Positions 17,327 through 26,133 of a DNA stretch of 64,000 nt are shown here, one piece after another. The notes under the pieces were generated by a model that saw only the letters and a program-made list of their open reading frames with translations, was not told where the DNA came from and did no database searches. Position numbers and translations under genes: made by a program. This stretch comes from an uncultured Ilyobacter sp. (GTDB lineage: Bacteria > Fusobacteriota > Fusobacteriia > Fusobacteriales > Fusobacteriaceae): contig NZ_OY764864.1 of assembly GCF_963668515.1 (NCBI RefSeq), forward strand, positions 434,001 to 498,000, in the 5' to 3' direction. The stretch's first letter is position 1, and each line of letters begins with the position of its first letter.

Positions 17327-18634
17327 GTGAGGAAAATATATGTATTAGACACCAATGTACTGATTCATGATCCAAGGGCAATATTTAATTTCGTTGACAA
17401 TGAAGTAGTAGTTCCTATATCCGTTATAGAGGAAATAGACAAACTTAAGAGAGATCCGACAACAGGGGCACAGGCTAGAATAACCTCTAGGGTTATTGAT
17501 AAAATAAGAGAAAAAGGCTCTCTTTCCAAGGGGGTAGAGTTAGAAAATGATATATTTTTTAAGGTGGAAATAGGATACGGAACCATCAAACTGCCCGAAT
17601 TTATGCATAAAGAACTGGTAGATAATAAGATACTGGCAGTTACCCTGGGGATAAAAGAGGAAAACCCAGATAAAAAAGTCGTGATAGTAACCAAAGATAT
17701 AAATATGAGGATAAAGGGAGATGCCCTCGGTTTAGAGGTAGAGGATTATGAGACAGATAAGGTCAATTATTCCGAACTCTATGAGGGAAGTTATGAGATA
17801 GATGTATCTGAGGAAGCATTTAAAACTTTTGAAAAAACAGGAAGGGTAAAAATAGAGGATGTACTTTCTAAGGAAAATGAACCGAACTGTTTTTTTAAAA
17901 TGAAAAATTCTGGAAAGGTAGTTTCTGGAAGGTATTCTAAGACAAAAAAACGTATTGAAAGAATGGCTTTCGCTGATATCAGTGCCTGGGGAGTGAGAGC
18001 TAGAAATGATGAACAAGAGTACGCTATGGACCTTCTCATGGACGAAAATATACGGGTTATAACCCTGGTTGGAAGAGCTGGTACAGGGAAGACCCTTCTT
18101 GCAGTTGCAACGGGTCTTGAACAGGTAGTTGAAAGAAAAAAATACAAAAAACTTTTTATAGCTCGTCCTATTATACCTATGGGTAAAGACATTGGTTACC
18201 TCCCAGGGAGTGAGAAAGAAAAACTAAAACCGTGGATGCAGCCGATATATGATAACATTGATTTCCTTTCTGAAAATAAGGAGGATAAGGCTGGGGAAAA
18301 AGTAGTGATGGGTCTAGAATCCATGGGGTTACTGAAAATAGAAGCTCTTACTTATATAAGAGGAAGATCTATACCTGCAGGCTTCATCATAATAGATGAG
18401 GCACAGAACCTTACCCCTCTTGAGATAAAAACCATAGTTACAAGGGCAGGAGAAGATACTAAGATAGTCTTTACAGGGGACCCAGACCAGATAGACAGTC
18501 CCTATTTGGATGCAAACACAAATGGCCTGACTTATCTTGCGGAAAAATTCCGAATGGTAGATATATCTGGACATATAACCCTTAAAAAGGGTGAAAGATC
18601 AGAGCTGGCAGAACTGGCTGCAAAACTTTTATAA
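17327..18634 (+). CDS. PIN domain - PhoH ATPase fusion protein
   Basis: An N-terminal PIN domain, a nuclease fold (about 1-130), has the acidic motif L-D-T-N-V-L-I-H-D-P and further Asp residues (V-T-K-D-I-N-M-R). It is joined to a PhoH-type P-loop ATPase (about 215-435) with G-R-A-G-T-G-K-T, I-I-D-E-A-Q-N and F-T-G-D-P-D-Q-I-D. This matches the PhoH2/YlaK group, proposed RNA helicase-ribonucleases. I prefer the GTG at 17327 because AGTGAGG lies just ahead of it; a GTG at 17318 would overlap that ribosome site. It is monocistronic with a strong terminator. Confidence 0.92.
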   Translation: MRKIYVLDTNVLIHDPRAIFNFVDNEVVVPISVIEEIDKLKRDPTTGAQARITSRVIDKIREKGSLSKGVELENDIFFKVEIGYGTIKLPEFMHKELVDNKILAVTLGIKEENPDKKVVIVTKDINMRIKGDALGLEVEDYETDKVNYSELYEGSYEIDVSEEAFKTFEKTGRVKIEDVLSKENEPNCFFKMKNSGKVVSGRYSKTKKRIERMAFADISAWGVRARNDEQEYAMDLLMDENIRVITLVGRAGTGKTLLAVATGLEQVVERKKYKKLFIARPIIPMGKDIGYLPGSEKEKLKPWMQPIYDNIDFLSENKEDKAGEKVVMGLESMGLLKIEALTYIRGRSIPAGFIIIDEAQNLTPLEIKTIVTRAGEDTKIVFTGDPDQIDSPYLDANTNGLTYLAEKFRMVDISGHITLKKGERSELAELAAKLL

Positions 18635-18654
18635 AAATAAACTTAAATTTTCAT

Positions 18655-18695
18655 AAAAAAAAAGGCCCAGCCAGATTTTTGGGCCTTTTTTTTTA
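18655..18695 (+). terminator. Terminator of the PhoH-type gene
   Basis: AAAAGGCCCA and TTGGGCCTTTT form a GC-rich stem followed by nine or more T. Confidence 0.95.
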
Positions 18696-18709
18696 TTAAA
18701 ATTTTATTA

Positions 18710-18738
18710 TTGACAGATAGGCAAACACAATGTAATAT
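18710..18738 (+). promoter_or_regulatory. Promoter of the liv operon
   Basis: Consensus TTGACA at 18710, a 17-base spacer and TAATAT at 18733. It lies directly behind the PhoH terminator. The predicted transcript start near 18745 leaves a leader of about 190 bases before livJ. Confidence 0.8.
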
Positions 18739-18744
18739 ATACTT

Positions 18745-18898
18745 CATAAATAAAAGCTCAAAAATAAATATAAAGAGTGAATGGTGTTTCTTTGAAATGA
18801 AATAAAGTATCCCTTTATTTTAGCAGCGGAGAACCTAATAAGCCAGATTACTTTCATTATTATGCATAATAATATGGGAGGAGTCTGCTTTTTTTTTA
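18745..18898 (+). promoter_or_regulatory. Attenuator-like leader of the liv operon
   Basis: The leader contains a small hairpin (AAATAAAG/CTTTATTT, about 18799-18820). Further on, a long stem (18844-18887) pairs CAGATTACTTTC with GGGAGGAGTCTG through GU pairs around the inner palindrome ATTATTATGCATAATAAT, followed by nine T. This is a transcription terminator placed before the first gene, as in attenuation. A five-codon frame (ATG GTG TTT CTT TGA at 18781) precedes it. I could not match the leader to a known riboswitch or T-box. The terminator is well supported; the regulation is inference. Confidence 0.7.
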
Positions 18899-18937
18899 TA
18901 AAAATTTTAAAAACTATACCTGAGGAGAGTGAGATGT

Positions 18938-20080
18938 ATGAAAAAAATTGTTAAGATTCTGGGTGTTTTGGGAATGATTATGACTCTGGCGGCATGTGGT
19001 GGAAAAAAAGAGGAGGAAGCTTCTGTAATAAAAATCGGATCAATTTTACCGCTGACAGGAGATATTGCAACCTTTGGAGAGTCCTCTAAAAACGGACTTT
19101 TGATTTTACAGGATGAGGTAAATGAAGCTGGGGGAATCAACGGTAAAAAAATTGAGTTTTTATTTGAAGATGACGAAAATAAACCTGCTAGTTCTGCCAG
19201 TGTTGCTCAAAAACTTATAAATAATGACAAAGTGGTGGCTATAATAGGTTCCATCTCTAGTAAATGTAGTATCGCAGTGGGGCCTATCGCCACACAAAGT
19301 AAAATTCCTATGATAACACCTACCTCTACAAACCCTAAGGTAACTACACAGGGGGGAGAATATGTATTCAGAGCCTGCTTTATAGATCCTTTCCAGGGGA
19401 AGATTCTTGCAAAGTTTTCTGCAGAAGACCTGAAAGTAAAAAAAGCTGCTATACTTTATGACGTTGCAAACGATTACAGTAAGGGTCTTGCAGAATTTTT
19501 TCAAAAAGGATTTGAAGAAGCTGGGGGAGAGGTCGTGGCAGTAGAGACTTACAATACAGGGGACTCAGACTTTAATGCACAACTTACAAAGATAAGTGCT
19601 CTAAAGCCTGAAGTATTATTACTTCCTGACTATTATAATACTGTAGGACTCATAGCAAAACAAGCCAGATCTACAGGAATAGATGCAATATTTTTAGGTG
19701 GAGACGGTTGGGATTCTCCAGATTTATTCACCGTAGGTGGAGATGCAATAGACGGAGGATACTTTACAAATCACTACTCTCCAGAAGATACCTCTCCTGA
19801 AGTTGTTGCATTTAAAGAGGCTTATGAAAAAAGATTCAACTCTGTACCAAGTGCTTTCTCGGCTCTATCTTATGATGCTGGTAAAATACTTGTAGCTGCA
19901 ATAGAAAAAACGGGCTCTACAGATGGAGAAAAAATAAAAGAGGCTCTAAAAGCTACGGATATAACTGCTGTATCAGGTAGGGTAAAATATGATGAAGACA
20001 GAAATCCTATCAAGGGAGCAGTAATACTAAAAACTGAAGCTGGTCAACAGAAGTTCTTTAAGAAAATTAACATTGACTAA
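18938..20080 (+). CDS. livJ: Branched-chain amino acid ABC transporter, substrate-binding lipoprotein
   Basis: The extracytoplasmic receptor of a HAAT-family importer. The signal ends in a lipobox T-L-A-A-C (Cys near residue 20). It is followed by a type I periplasmic-binding fold starting I-K-I-G-S-I-L-P-L-T-G with G-G-I-N-G-K-K-I-E and the A-I-I-G-S-I-S-S-K segment, as in LivJ/LivK proteins. I chose the ATG at 18938, ten bases after GAGGAG; an in-frame GTG at 18929 overlaps that site. The first gene of the liv operon, it is separated from livH by 258 bases and a strong hairpin, which may allow excess receptor. Exact ligand (Leu, Ile, Val or another amino acid) is not readable. Confidence 0.92.
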   Translation: MKKIVKILGVLGMIMTLAACGGKKEEEASVIKIGSILPLTGDIATFGESSKNGLLILQDEVNEAGGINGKKIEFLFEDDENKPASSASVAQKLINNDKVVAIIGSISSKCSIAVGPIATQSKIPMITPTSTNPKVTTQGGEYVFRACFIDPFQGKILAKFSAEDLKVKKAAILYDVANDYSKGLAEFFQKGFEEAGGEVVAVETYNTGDSDFNAQLTKISALKPEVLLLPDYYNTVGLIAKQARSTGIDAIFLGGDGWDSPDLFTVGGDAIDGGYFTNHYSPEDTSPEVVAFKEAYEKRFNSVPSAFSALSYDAGKILVAAIEKTGSTDGEKIKEALKATDITAVSGRVKYDEDRNPIKGAVILKTEAGQQKFFKKINID

Positions 20081-20110
20081 TCTAAAGTTATTATATAAGA
20101 ATGAAAAAAA

Positions 20111-20147
20111 GGCGACCTTTCTGGTTTTAATACATAGAAAGGTCGCC
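20111..20147. terminator. Intercistronic hairpin between livJ and livH
   Basis: A perfect 12-bp stem, GGCGACCTTTCT/AGAAAGGTCGCC, lies 30 bases after livJ. There is no T-run after it on the plus strand; the T-run is on the minus strand. It more probably protects the livJ message end or slows polymerase than ends transcription fully. Confidence 0.7.
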
Positions 20148-20338
20148 AAAATAATTAGTTTCACACAGGTCAAATCAATTAATTAAAGATAAGATTTATT
20201 TATGTACTGGATTTGTGTAATTTTATATATGAAAATTAAACTCTGATTAAAATCTCTAAAGAAAATAATTAAATTATAGTGAGATTACATGATTCAAGTA
20301 AAAATAAGATTAAAATAATTTAAGAATGAGGTGAAATT

Positions 20339-21214
20339 ATGGAAATGATACAACAGCTTCTAAATGGTTTGGCTTTGGGTAGTGTCTATGCCTTGATAGC
20401 CATAGGGTACACCATGGTTTACGGGATAATAAAACTGATAAATTTTGCTCACGGGGATATATACATGGCTGGGGCATATTTTGGGTATGTGGCGGTAGCA
20501 AGGCTTAATCTAGGGTTTATACCGGCTCTGATATTGGCAATGACTCTGAGTGCCCTACTTGGAATCATAATAGAAAAGGTTGCCTATAAACGCCTCAGAA
20601 ATTCTCCTAGAATAACACTTCTTATAACGGCAATAGGTATGTCCTTACTTCTTGAGAATAGTTTTAGGCTGATATTCGGGCCAAATCCCAAGCCTTTTCC
20701 GGAACTGCTGAAAACAAAGATATTTCATTTTGGATCTCTTCGTATAAACAATATACAGCTTATAATATTTACAGTATCCATAGTGCTTGTTATTATCCTT
20801 GAATACATCGTATTTAAGACAAAAACTGGTAAGGCCATGAGAGCTTCTTCCTATGATATAGAGGCTGCAAAGCTTATGGGAATAAATGTAGACAAAATAA
20901 TATCGCTGACTTTTGCAATAGGATCAGCTCTTGCAGGTGCAGGAGGGATACTGGTGGGGATAGCCTATCCAAGAATAGAACCTTATATGGGTATAATGCC
21001 TGGACTAAAGGCTTTCGTAGCAGCAGTTCTAGGTGGTATAGGGGTGTTGCCAGGGGCGATGCTCGGAGGCCTGGTGATGGGTGTAGCCGAGACATTTACA
21101 AAGGCATTTATTTCTACGAAGCTTTCTGATGCCATTATTTTCAGTATATTGATAGTGGTACTTATTGTAAAGCCAGACGGGCTTTTAGGAAAGCAAATCA
21201 AAGAGAAGGTGTAG
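20339..21214 (+). CDS. livH: Branched-chain amino acid ABC transporter permease LivH
   Basis: 291 residues of mostly hydrophobic sequence with about eight membrane segments, the usual LivH size. Typical features are the N-terminal Q-Q-L-L-N-G-L-A-L-G-S-V-Y-A-L-I-A motif, Y-G-I-I-K-L-I-N-F-A-H-G-D and the E-A-A-K-L-M-G-I-N loop that contacts the ATPases. GAGGTGAAATT precedes the ATG. livM follows after seven bases. It forms the channel with LivM. Confidence 0.94.
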   Translation: MEMIQQLLNGLALGSVYALIAIGYTMVYGIIKLINFAHGDIYMAGAYFGYVAVARLNLGFIPALILAMTLSALLGIIIEKVAYKRLRNSPRITLLITAIGMSLLLENSFRLIFGPNPKPFPELLKTKIFHFGSLRINNIQLIIFTVSIVLVIILEYIVFKTKTGKAMRASSYDIEAAKLMGINVDKIISLTFAIGSALAGAGGILVGIAYPRIEPYMGIMPGLKAFVAAVLGGIGVLPGAMLGGLVMGVAETFTKAFISTKLSDAIIFSILIVVLIVKPDGLLGKQIKEKV

Positions 21215-21221
21215 GTGGACG

Positions 21222-22217
21222 ATGAAAAAATTAAAGAATTTAAAATTCATTTTGGGTATGGTGGCTATTTCAGTTTACAGTATTTTCTTCTTGCTTATTC
21301 AAACAGGAGTTTTAAACCCCTATTATGGCCAAATACTTATTGTGTTGGGAATAAATATAATATTAGCAGTAAGCTTGAACCTCGTAATAGGATTTACAGG
21401 GCAGCTGGCTCTAGGACACGCAGGGTTTATGTCTATAGGGGGATATACGGCGGCCATAATGAGTCTAAACTATAATCTTCCATTTTTTGCCTCCCTTATT
21501 GTAGGGGGAGTGGTTTCTGCAGTCATCGGATTCTTAATAGGGATGCCTATACTGAGACTAAAGGGGGATTATCTTGCTATCACAACTTTGGGTTTTGGAG
21601 AGATAATAAGAGTAGCCGTGGTAAATATGGACTTTCTAGGAGGTCCTAGAGGTCTTGCTGGAATTCCAAAGAAGACGAATTTTACTTGGGTTTATTTTAT
21701 AACTCTCTTTACTGTGATAATCATTTATAACATAATAAGGTCTCCCTATGGAAGAGCCATGCTTTCCATAAGGGAAGATGAGATAGCATCTGAATCTATG
21801 GGTATAAACACTACGAAATATAAGATGATGGCCTTTGTAATAGCATCCTTTTTTGCCGGAATAGCGGGAGGATTGTACGCTCATCAGTTTATGTTTTTAG
21901 ATCCCAAATCTTTTGATTTCCTAAAGTCCTTTGAAATATTGACATTTGTTGTTTTCGGTGGAATGGGAAGTCTTTCTGGAAGTTTGATGGCTACAACTGT
22001 TCTCACATACCTTCCTGAAGTTTTGAGAACATTCGCTGAATACAGAATGATAATTTACGCAGCATCCCTTGTAATGTTAATGCTCTTTAGACCTCAGGGT
22101 ATAATGGGTAATAAAGAGATAAATTTTAAATCCATAAAAGAATTTATTTTATGCAAATTATTGGGGAAATGTAAAAAAAAAGGAGGTGCTTATAATGCCA
22201 CTACTGAAGGCCAATAA
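21222..22217 (+). CDS. livM: Branched-chain amino acid ABC transporter permease LivM
   Basis: 331 residues with about ten membrane segments. LivM hallmarks are G-F-T-G-Q-L-A-L-G-H-A-G-F-M-S-I-G, the R-L-K-G-D-Y-L-A-I-T-T-L-G-F-G-E-I segment and E-S-M-G-I-N-T-T-K coupling loop. The C-terminal tail is Lys-rich and cytoplasmic. Its last 23 bases overlap the start of livG, and the livG ribosome site lies inside livM. Confidence 0.94.
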   Translation: MKKLKNLKFILGMVAISVYSIFFLLIQTGVLNPYYGQILIVLGINIILAVSLNLVIGFTGQLALGHAGFMSIGGYTAAIMSLNYNLPFFASLIVGGVVSAVIGFLIGMPILRLKGDYLAITTLGFGEIIRVAVVNMDFLGGPRGLAGIPKKTNFTWVYFITLFTVIIIYNIIRSPYGRAMLSIREDEIASESMGINTTKYKMMAFVIASFFAGIAGGLYAHQFMFLDPKSFDFLKSFEILTFVVFGGMGSLSGSLMATTVLTYLPEVLRTFAEYRMIIYAASLVMLMLFRPQGIMGNKEINFKSIKEFILCKLLGKCKKKGGAYNATTEGQ

Positions 22218-22959
22218 TCTTACGATGCAGTTTGGGGGTATAACTGCTGTTTCAGATTTTTCTATAGAGGTCGGAGAAAATGAACTCATGGGTCTCATCG
22301 GGCCTAACGGTGCTGGAAAGACGACGGTTTTCAATATGCTGACAGGAGTTTATAAACCTACCAAGGGTGATATCAATTTTGCAGGTGAAGATATTACTGG
22401 ACTTAAACCTTATGATATAACCAGAAAAAAGACAGCGAGGACATTTCAGAATGTAAGGCTTTTTAAGGACCTATCTGTTATAGACAATGTAAAAATATCT
22501 CTGACGTATCAGATAAAACTGGGTCTTTTTGAATGTATACTAAGGACTCCTAAATATTACAGGGTAGAAAAAGAGATAGAAGAAAAAGCCATGAAGATCC
22601 TCGAGATTTTTAAGCTTGAGAGTAAGTCAGAAGAATATGCTAAAAATCTTCCCTATGGAGAACAACGTAGGTTAGAGATAGCAAGGGCACTGGCAGCCTC
22701 ACCAAAACTTCTTTTACTAGATGAGCCGGCGGCTGGAATGAACCCCCAAGAAACCCAAGAACTTATGAAACTGATTACTTGGATAAAAGAAGAGTTTAAA
22801 ATAGCTATTTTACTTATAGAACACGATATGAAACTCGTAATGGGAATATGTGAAAAGATACTTGTATTAGACTATGGTAAAATTCTCACAGTTGGAACTC
22901 CTGACGAGGTAAAGAACAACCCAGAGGTAATAAAAGCATATCTGGGAGAGGAGGGTTAA
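22195..22959 (+). CDS. livG: Branched-chain amino acid ABC transporter ATPase LivG
   Basis: 254 residues from the ATG at 22195, which follows AAAGGAGGTGC; an upstream in-frame start at 22186 lies inside that site. It has Walker A (G-P-N-G-A-G-K-T-T), Q-loop, a LivG-type signature N-L-P-Y-G-E-Q-R-R-L-E and Walker B L-L-L-D-E-P. It pairs with LivF to drive import. It overlaps livM by 23 bases, so the two are translationally coupled. Confidence 0.95.
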   Translation: MPLLKANNLTMQFGGITAVSDFSIEVGENELMGLIGPNGAGKTTVFNMLTGVYKPTKGDINFAGEDITGLKPYDITRKKTARTFQNVRLFKDLSVIDNVKISLTYQIKLGLFECILRTPKYYRVEKEIEEKAMKILEIFKLESKSEEYAKNLPYGEQRRLEIARALAASPKLLLLDEPAAGMNPQETQELMKLITWIKEEFKIAILLIEHDMKLVMGICEKILVLDYGKILTVGTPDEVKNNPEVIKAYLGEEG

Positions 22960-22960
22960 A

Positions 22961-23662
22961 ATGCTAGAGATAAAAAACTTGAACCTTCACTACGGGATGA
23001 TACATGCCCTTAGAGATATAAATGTAAAGGTTAATCAAGGGGAGATTGTAACCCTGATAGGGGCCAACGGTGCCGGTAAAAGCTCCACTCTGAGAGCTCT
23101 CTCCGGTCTTGAAAAAGCAAGTTCGGGAGAGATATTATTTGAGGGAAAAGATATCTCAAAAAGTCCCGCAAATGAAATAGTGGCCATGGGAATGTCTCAT
23201 GTACCAGAGGGAAGAAGGGTTTTTGCTAACCTGACTGTATATGAAAATTTGGAATTGGGAGCCTATCTCAGAAAAGATAAAGATGTAAAGAAGGATATTC
23301 AGCTGATATTAGATAAATTTCCAAGGCTTAGAGAAAGACTTTATCAGCGGGCCGGAACATTAAGTGGTGGAGAACAGCAGATGCTCGCCATGGGAAGGGC
23401 TCTCATGATAAAACCCAAACTTCTTTTGCTAGATGAACCATCAATGGGACTTGCCCCTATAATCGTAAAAAACATATTTGATATAATACTGGAGATAAAT
23501 AAAAATGGAACAACAGTCCTCCTAGTAGAACAGAATGCCCATGCCGCCCTGAAGATAGCTCATAAGGCCTATGTACTAGAAACTGGATCTATAGTGTATG
23601 AGGGGGATGCAAAATCCCTCCTTGAAGATGATACCATAAGAAGTGCATATCTCGGGGAGTAG
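22961..23662 (+). CDS. livF: Branched-chain amino acid ABC transporter ATPase LivF
   Basis: 233 residues, the standard LivF length. It has Walker A (G-A-N-G-A-G-K-S-S), the LivF-type S-H-V-P-E-G-R-R-V-F segment, the L-S-G-G-E-Q-Q-M-L-A-M-G-R-A-L signature and Walker B L-L-L-D-E-P-S-M-G-L-A-P. It starts one base after livG. It completes the five-gene importer. The following 250 bases hold no gene other than the secG upstream region with a TATAAT near 23870. Confidence 0.95.
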   Translation: MLEIKNLNLHYGMIHALRDINVKVNQGEIVTLIGANGAGKSSTLRALSGLEKASSGEILFEGKDISKSPANEIVAMGMSHVPEGRRVFANLTVYENLELGAYLRKDKDVKKDIQLILDKFPRLRERLYQRAGTLSGGEQQMLAMGRALMIKPKLLLLDEPSMGLAPIIVKNIFDIILEINKNGTTVLLVEQNAHAALKIAHKAYVLETGSIVYEGDAKSLLEDDTIRSAYLGE

Positions 23663-23912
23663 CAGATTAGATCAATGTTTATAAAGAGTAAAATAGAGTT
23701 TATTTTTATTAATGAGCAAGTAGGAGAGTCCTATAAAGGATAAGAGGGGGATTTATATAACTCTTCTAGATTCTGACTATGGGGCTCTTTTATATTTTAG
23801 TGAATGCCTGATAAGTGGTTGCAGAATATCCATTTCCTAAAAAAAAGCTTTAATTTTAAAGGGGTATGTATTATAATGTGTAAGAAAACTAATAGTAATT
23901 CAGGAGGAAAAA

Positions 23913-24137
23913 ATGGTAGGATTTCTAACAGCTTTGCTCTTTATCTTTGCTCTATCCCTCATTATTTTGGTGCTGATACAGCCTGACAGAAGTCGTGGTA
24001 TGTCAGGAAATATGGGGATGGGAGCATCAAATACAGTATTTGGTGTATCTCAAGACGGAGGACCACTTGCAAAGATGACAGAGGTTGTTGCAGCTTTGTT
24101 TATTGTAACAGCACTTTTATTATACCTTTTAAAATAA
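23913..24137 (+). CDS. secG: Protein translocase subunit SecG
   Basis: A 74-residue protein with two membrane segments (about 3-22 and 53-72). The conserved cytoplasmic loop between them contains L-I-Q-P-D-R-S-R-G and a G-M-G-A-S-N-T-V-F-G region, as in SecG. It is an accessory part of the SecYEG channel. CAGGAGGAAAAA precedes the ATG, and a terminator follows directly, so it is its own unit. An AATATGTA-type upstream region with TATAAT near 23870 is the likely promoter. Confidence 0.95.
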   Translation: MVGFLTALLFIFALSLIILVLIQPDRSRGMSGNMGMGASNTVFGVSQDGGPLAKMTEVVAALFIVTALLLYLLK

Positions 24138-24142
24138 GGTAG

Positions 24143-24177
24143 AAGGCGTGTTGGTAGCTCAACATGCCTTTTTATTT
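24143..24177 (+). terminator. Terminator of secG
   Basis: AAGGCGTGTTG and CAACATGCCTT pair (one GU), followed by a T-rich tail. Confidence 0.92.
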
Positions 24178-24214
24178 GCCACTTTTTCCCTGGTTCAAGG
24201 ATTTATCAGTTAAC

Positions 24215-24835
24215 TTAACCTAAGTTGCTACCTTTATTAAATTAAAGTATTGAATTTATCGGGATTCGTTACTTTTCTCTTGAAAGAAGTTTAAGGAAAC
24301 TCTGGAAAAATTTTCCAGAGTCGAGAGATATAGTTACAGAAATCTGTTCCTTATCTCTCAGAAAAGTTCAAGAATTTTCAAATGTCTAGGAAGTAGATAT
24401 TTCTTTTATCACCTTTGTGAGCTACAGTCCTCGGTTCCCTGCGGAACTTATTCTGTAGGACGGCTGAGTGCAGGTTCTTTCCTGTATAAGCCCTGCGACT
24501 TGAAAATTCAAAAAACGAAAAATGATATAAACCTAAATAAAAAGCATGTGTACAGTTATTCCTTAATTTTTGACTATTCTTAACGCTGATTTTATCGATA
24601 GTACGGGAAAAGGGATAAAAAACCTCTCGCAAAAGAACGCATATATAGTTTGGTTTTAACTCTGTAAAACTCCTGCTTTTTCTCTGCGTCCTCTGTGACC
24701 AAAAGGTTTTTTTATTATTCGTGTTAATTTCCCTATCTTTTATTAGTGTCCATTCGTGACAAAATCTTTTGATTCTGATATTAAGATAAATTCAGTAATT
24801 TATAATAATTTTTTTTAAGTAGCAACTTGGGTTAA
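24215..24835 (+). repeat. Modular intergenic element, copy 6, complete, with two extra modules
   Basis: Ends are TTAACCTAAGTTGCTACC (24215) and AAGTAGCAACTTGGGTTAA (ending 24835), a clear inverted pair. Inside are the hairpin box interrupted by the nested-stem module (about 24285-24362), a structured GC-richer module (24370-24510), the CGCTGATTTTATCGATAG box and one ATTCGTG...CATTCGTGACAA unit. The right end overlaps a possible -35 (TTAACT, 24832) placed 17 bases before TATAAT, ahead of rarA. An open frame on the minus strand inside is not conserved. Confidence 0.92.
24370..24510. repeat. 139-141 bp structured module inserted in repeat copy 6
   Basis: It is bounded by the perfect inverted pair GAATTTTCAA and TTGAAAATTC. 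Its core is richer in G and C than the surroundings and folds as CTACAG...CTGTAG around GTTCC-CTGC-GGAAC, with a second stem GCAGG/CCTGC. A nearly identical module occupies 61870-62010 in copy 9, at the same position in the host repeat. Confidence 0.85.
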
Positions 24836-24874
24836 CTTATACAATTAATTTTGATATAATAGGGGAAATTTTTT

Positions 24875-26113
24875 ATGAAAAGTTTATTTCACGGAAATTA
24901 TGACAATATAAGGCCTCTGGCATATCAGATGAGGCCGAAAACACTCTTGGATTATGTGGGACAGGAGGAAATTATAGGGGAAAAAAGTGTCCTCAGAAAA
25001 CTGATAACCAAGGGTAAGATGATAAACTCCATATTCTTTGGACCCCCTGGGACAGGAAAAACCTCTTTGGCGGAGATAATCGCAGAGGAGCTCAGTTACT
25101 CATTTGAAAAGATGAATGCCACAACAGCAAACCTAAGTGACTTTAGGGAAGTGGTAGAAAGAGCAAAAAAAAGAGTGGAACTTGAAAACAGGAGAACATT
25201 ACTGTTTCTTGACGAGATACACAGGTTTAATAAACTCCAGCAGGATTCACTTCTTCCTTATACAGAGGAAGGGCTCATCGTGTTGGTAGGAGCCACTACA
25301 GAAAACCCCTACTACACTCTAAATAATGCCCTGCTTTCAAGATGTATGGTTTTTGAATTTAAAAAACTTGAAGAAAGGCATATAAGGGAACTTGTCAAAA
25401 AGGGCTGCAAACGCCTTAATATTCTAGAAAAGCTATCTCCTGAGATGGAGGAGATCATCCTAGAACTTTCCAGGGGAGATGCCAGGGTTGCCCTAAATTA
25501 TGTGGAGCTTTTTGCAAATACCGCAGAAGACTTGGACGAGAAAGAATTAAAAGAATTATTTAAGAAAAGAAATGATGCCTATCATAAAAAAGAAGATAAA
25601 TATAATATAGTTTCTGCATTTATAAAGAGTATCAGGGGAAGTGACCCAGATGCCGCTGTATACTGGATGGCTAGAATGCTCTCTGGAGGGGAAGACCCTA
25701 GATACATAGCAAGAAGGCTCATGATACTTGCCAGTGAGGATATAGGCATGGCAAACCCAAAGGCTATGCTAATAGCCCATGCAGCAATGGATGCCTCTGA
25801 GAAGATAGGAATGCCTGAAGTAAGAATCATCTTGTCACAAGCAGCCATCTACCTTGCCATATCCTCTAAAAGCAACTCTAGTTACGAGGCTGTAAACGCA
25901 GCCCTTGAGGATATATCAAAGGGGAAAATAGAAGAGGTTCCAAAACATCTGAAGAATCAGTATGGCGAATTGTACAAATATCCCCACAGTCATCCGGGGA
26001 ATTTTGTGCAACAAGTCTATAAAAAAGACAGAAAAAAATATTATAATCCCGGAGACAACAAAAATGAGAGGCTTATATCGCAGAAACTTTTAAAGTTGTG
26101 GGATGAAAAATAA
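24875..26113 (+). CDS. rarA: Replication-associated recombination protein A (RarA/MgsA ATPase)
   Basis: An AAA+ clamp-loader-like ATPase that acts at stalled replication forks. 412 residues. It has Walker A G-P-P-G-T-G-K-T (about residue 55), Walker B F-L-D-E-I-H-R-F-N, sensor 1 G-A-T-T-E-N-P, an arginine finger in L-L-S-R-C and the C-terminal tetramer domain with the Y-P-H-S-H-P-G motif. The ribosome site is weak (AGGGGAAATTTTTT). The likely promoter overlaps the end of a modular repeat. Confidence 0.95.
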   Translation: MKSLFHGNYDNIRPLAYQMRPKTLLDYVGQEEIIGEKSVLRKLITKGKMINSIFFGPPGTGKTSLAEIIAEELSYSFEKMNATTANLSDFREVVERAKKRVELENRRTLLFLDEIHRFNKLQQDSLLPYTEEGLIVLVGATTENPYYTLNNALLSRCMVFEFKKLEERHIRELVKKGCKRLNILEKLSPEMEEIILELSRGDARVALNYVELFANTAEDLDEKELKELFKKRNDAYHKKEDKYNIVSAFIKSIRGSDPDAAVYWMARMLSGGEDPRYIARRLMILASEDIGMANPKAMLIAHAAMDASEKIGMPEVRIILSQAAIYLAISSKSNSSYEAVNAALEDISKGKIEEVPKHLKNQYGELYKYPHSHPGNFVQQVYKKDRKKYYNPGDNKNERLISQKLLKLWDEK

Positions 26114-26133
26114 ATTTACTATGAGGTGAATCT

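Noticed and set aside
24378..24632. 84-codon frame in repeat copy 6
   Set aside because: It spans the border between two repeat modules and is not kept in copy 9, which has the same module.
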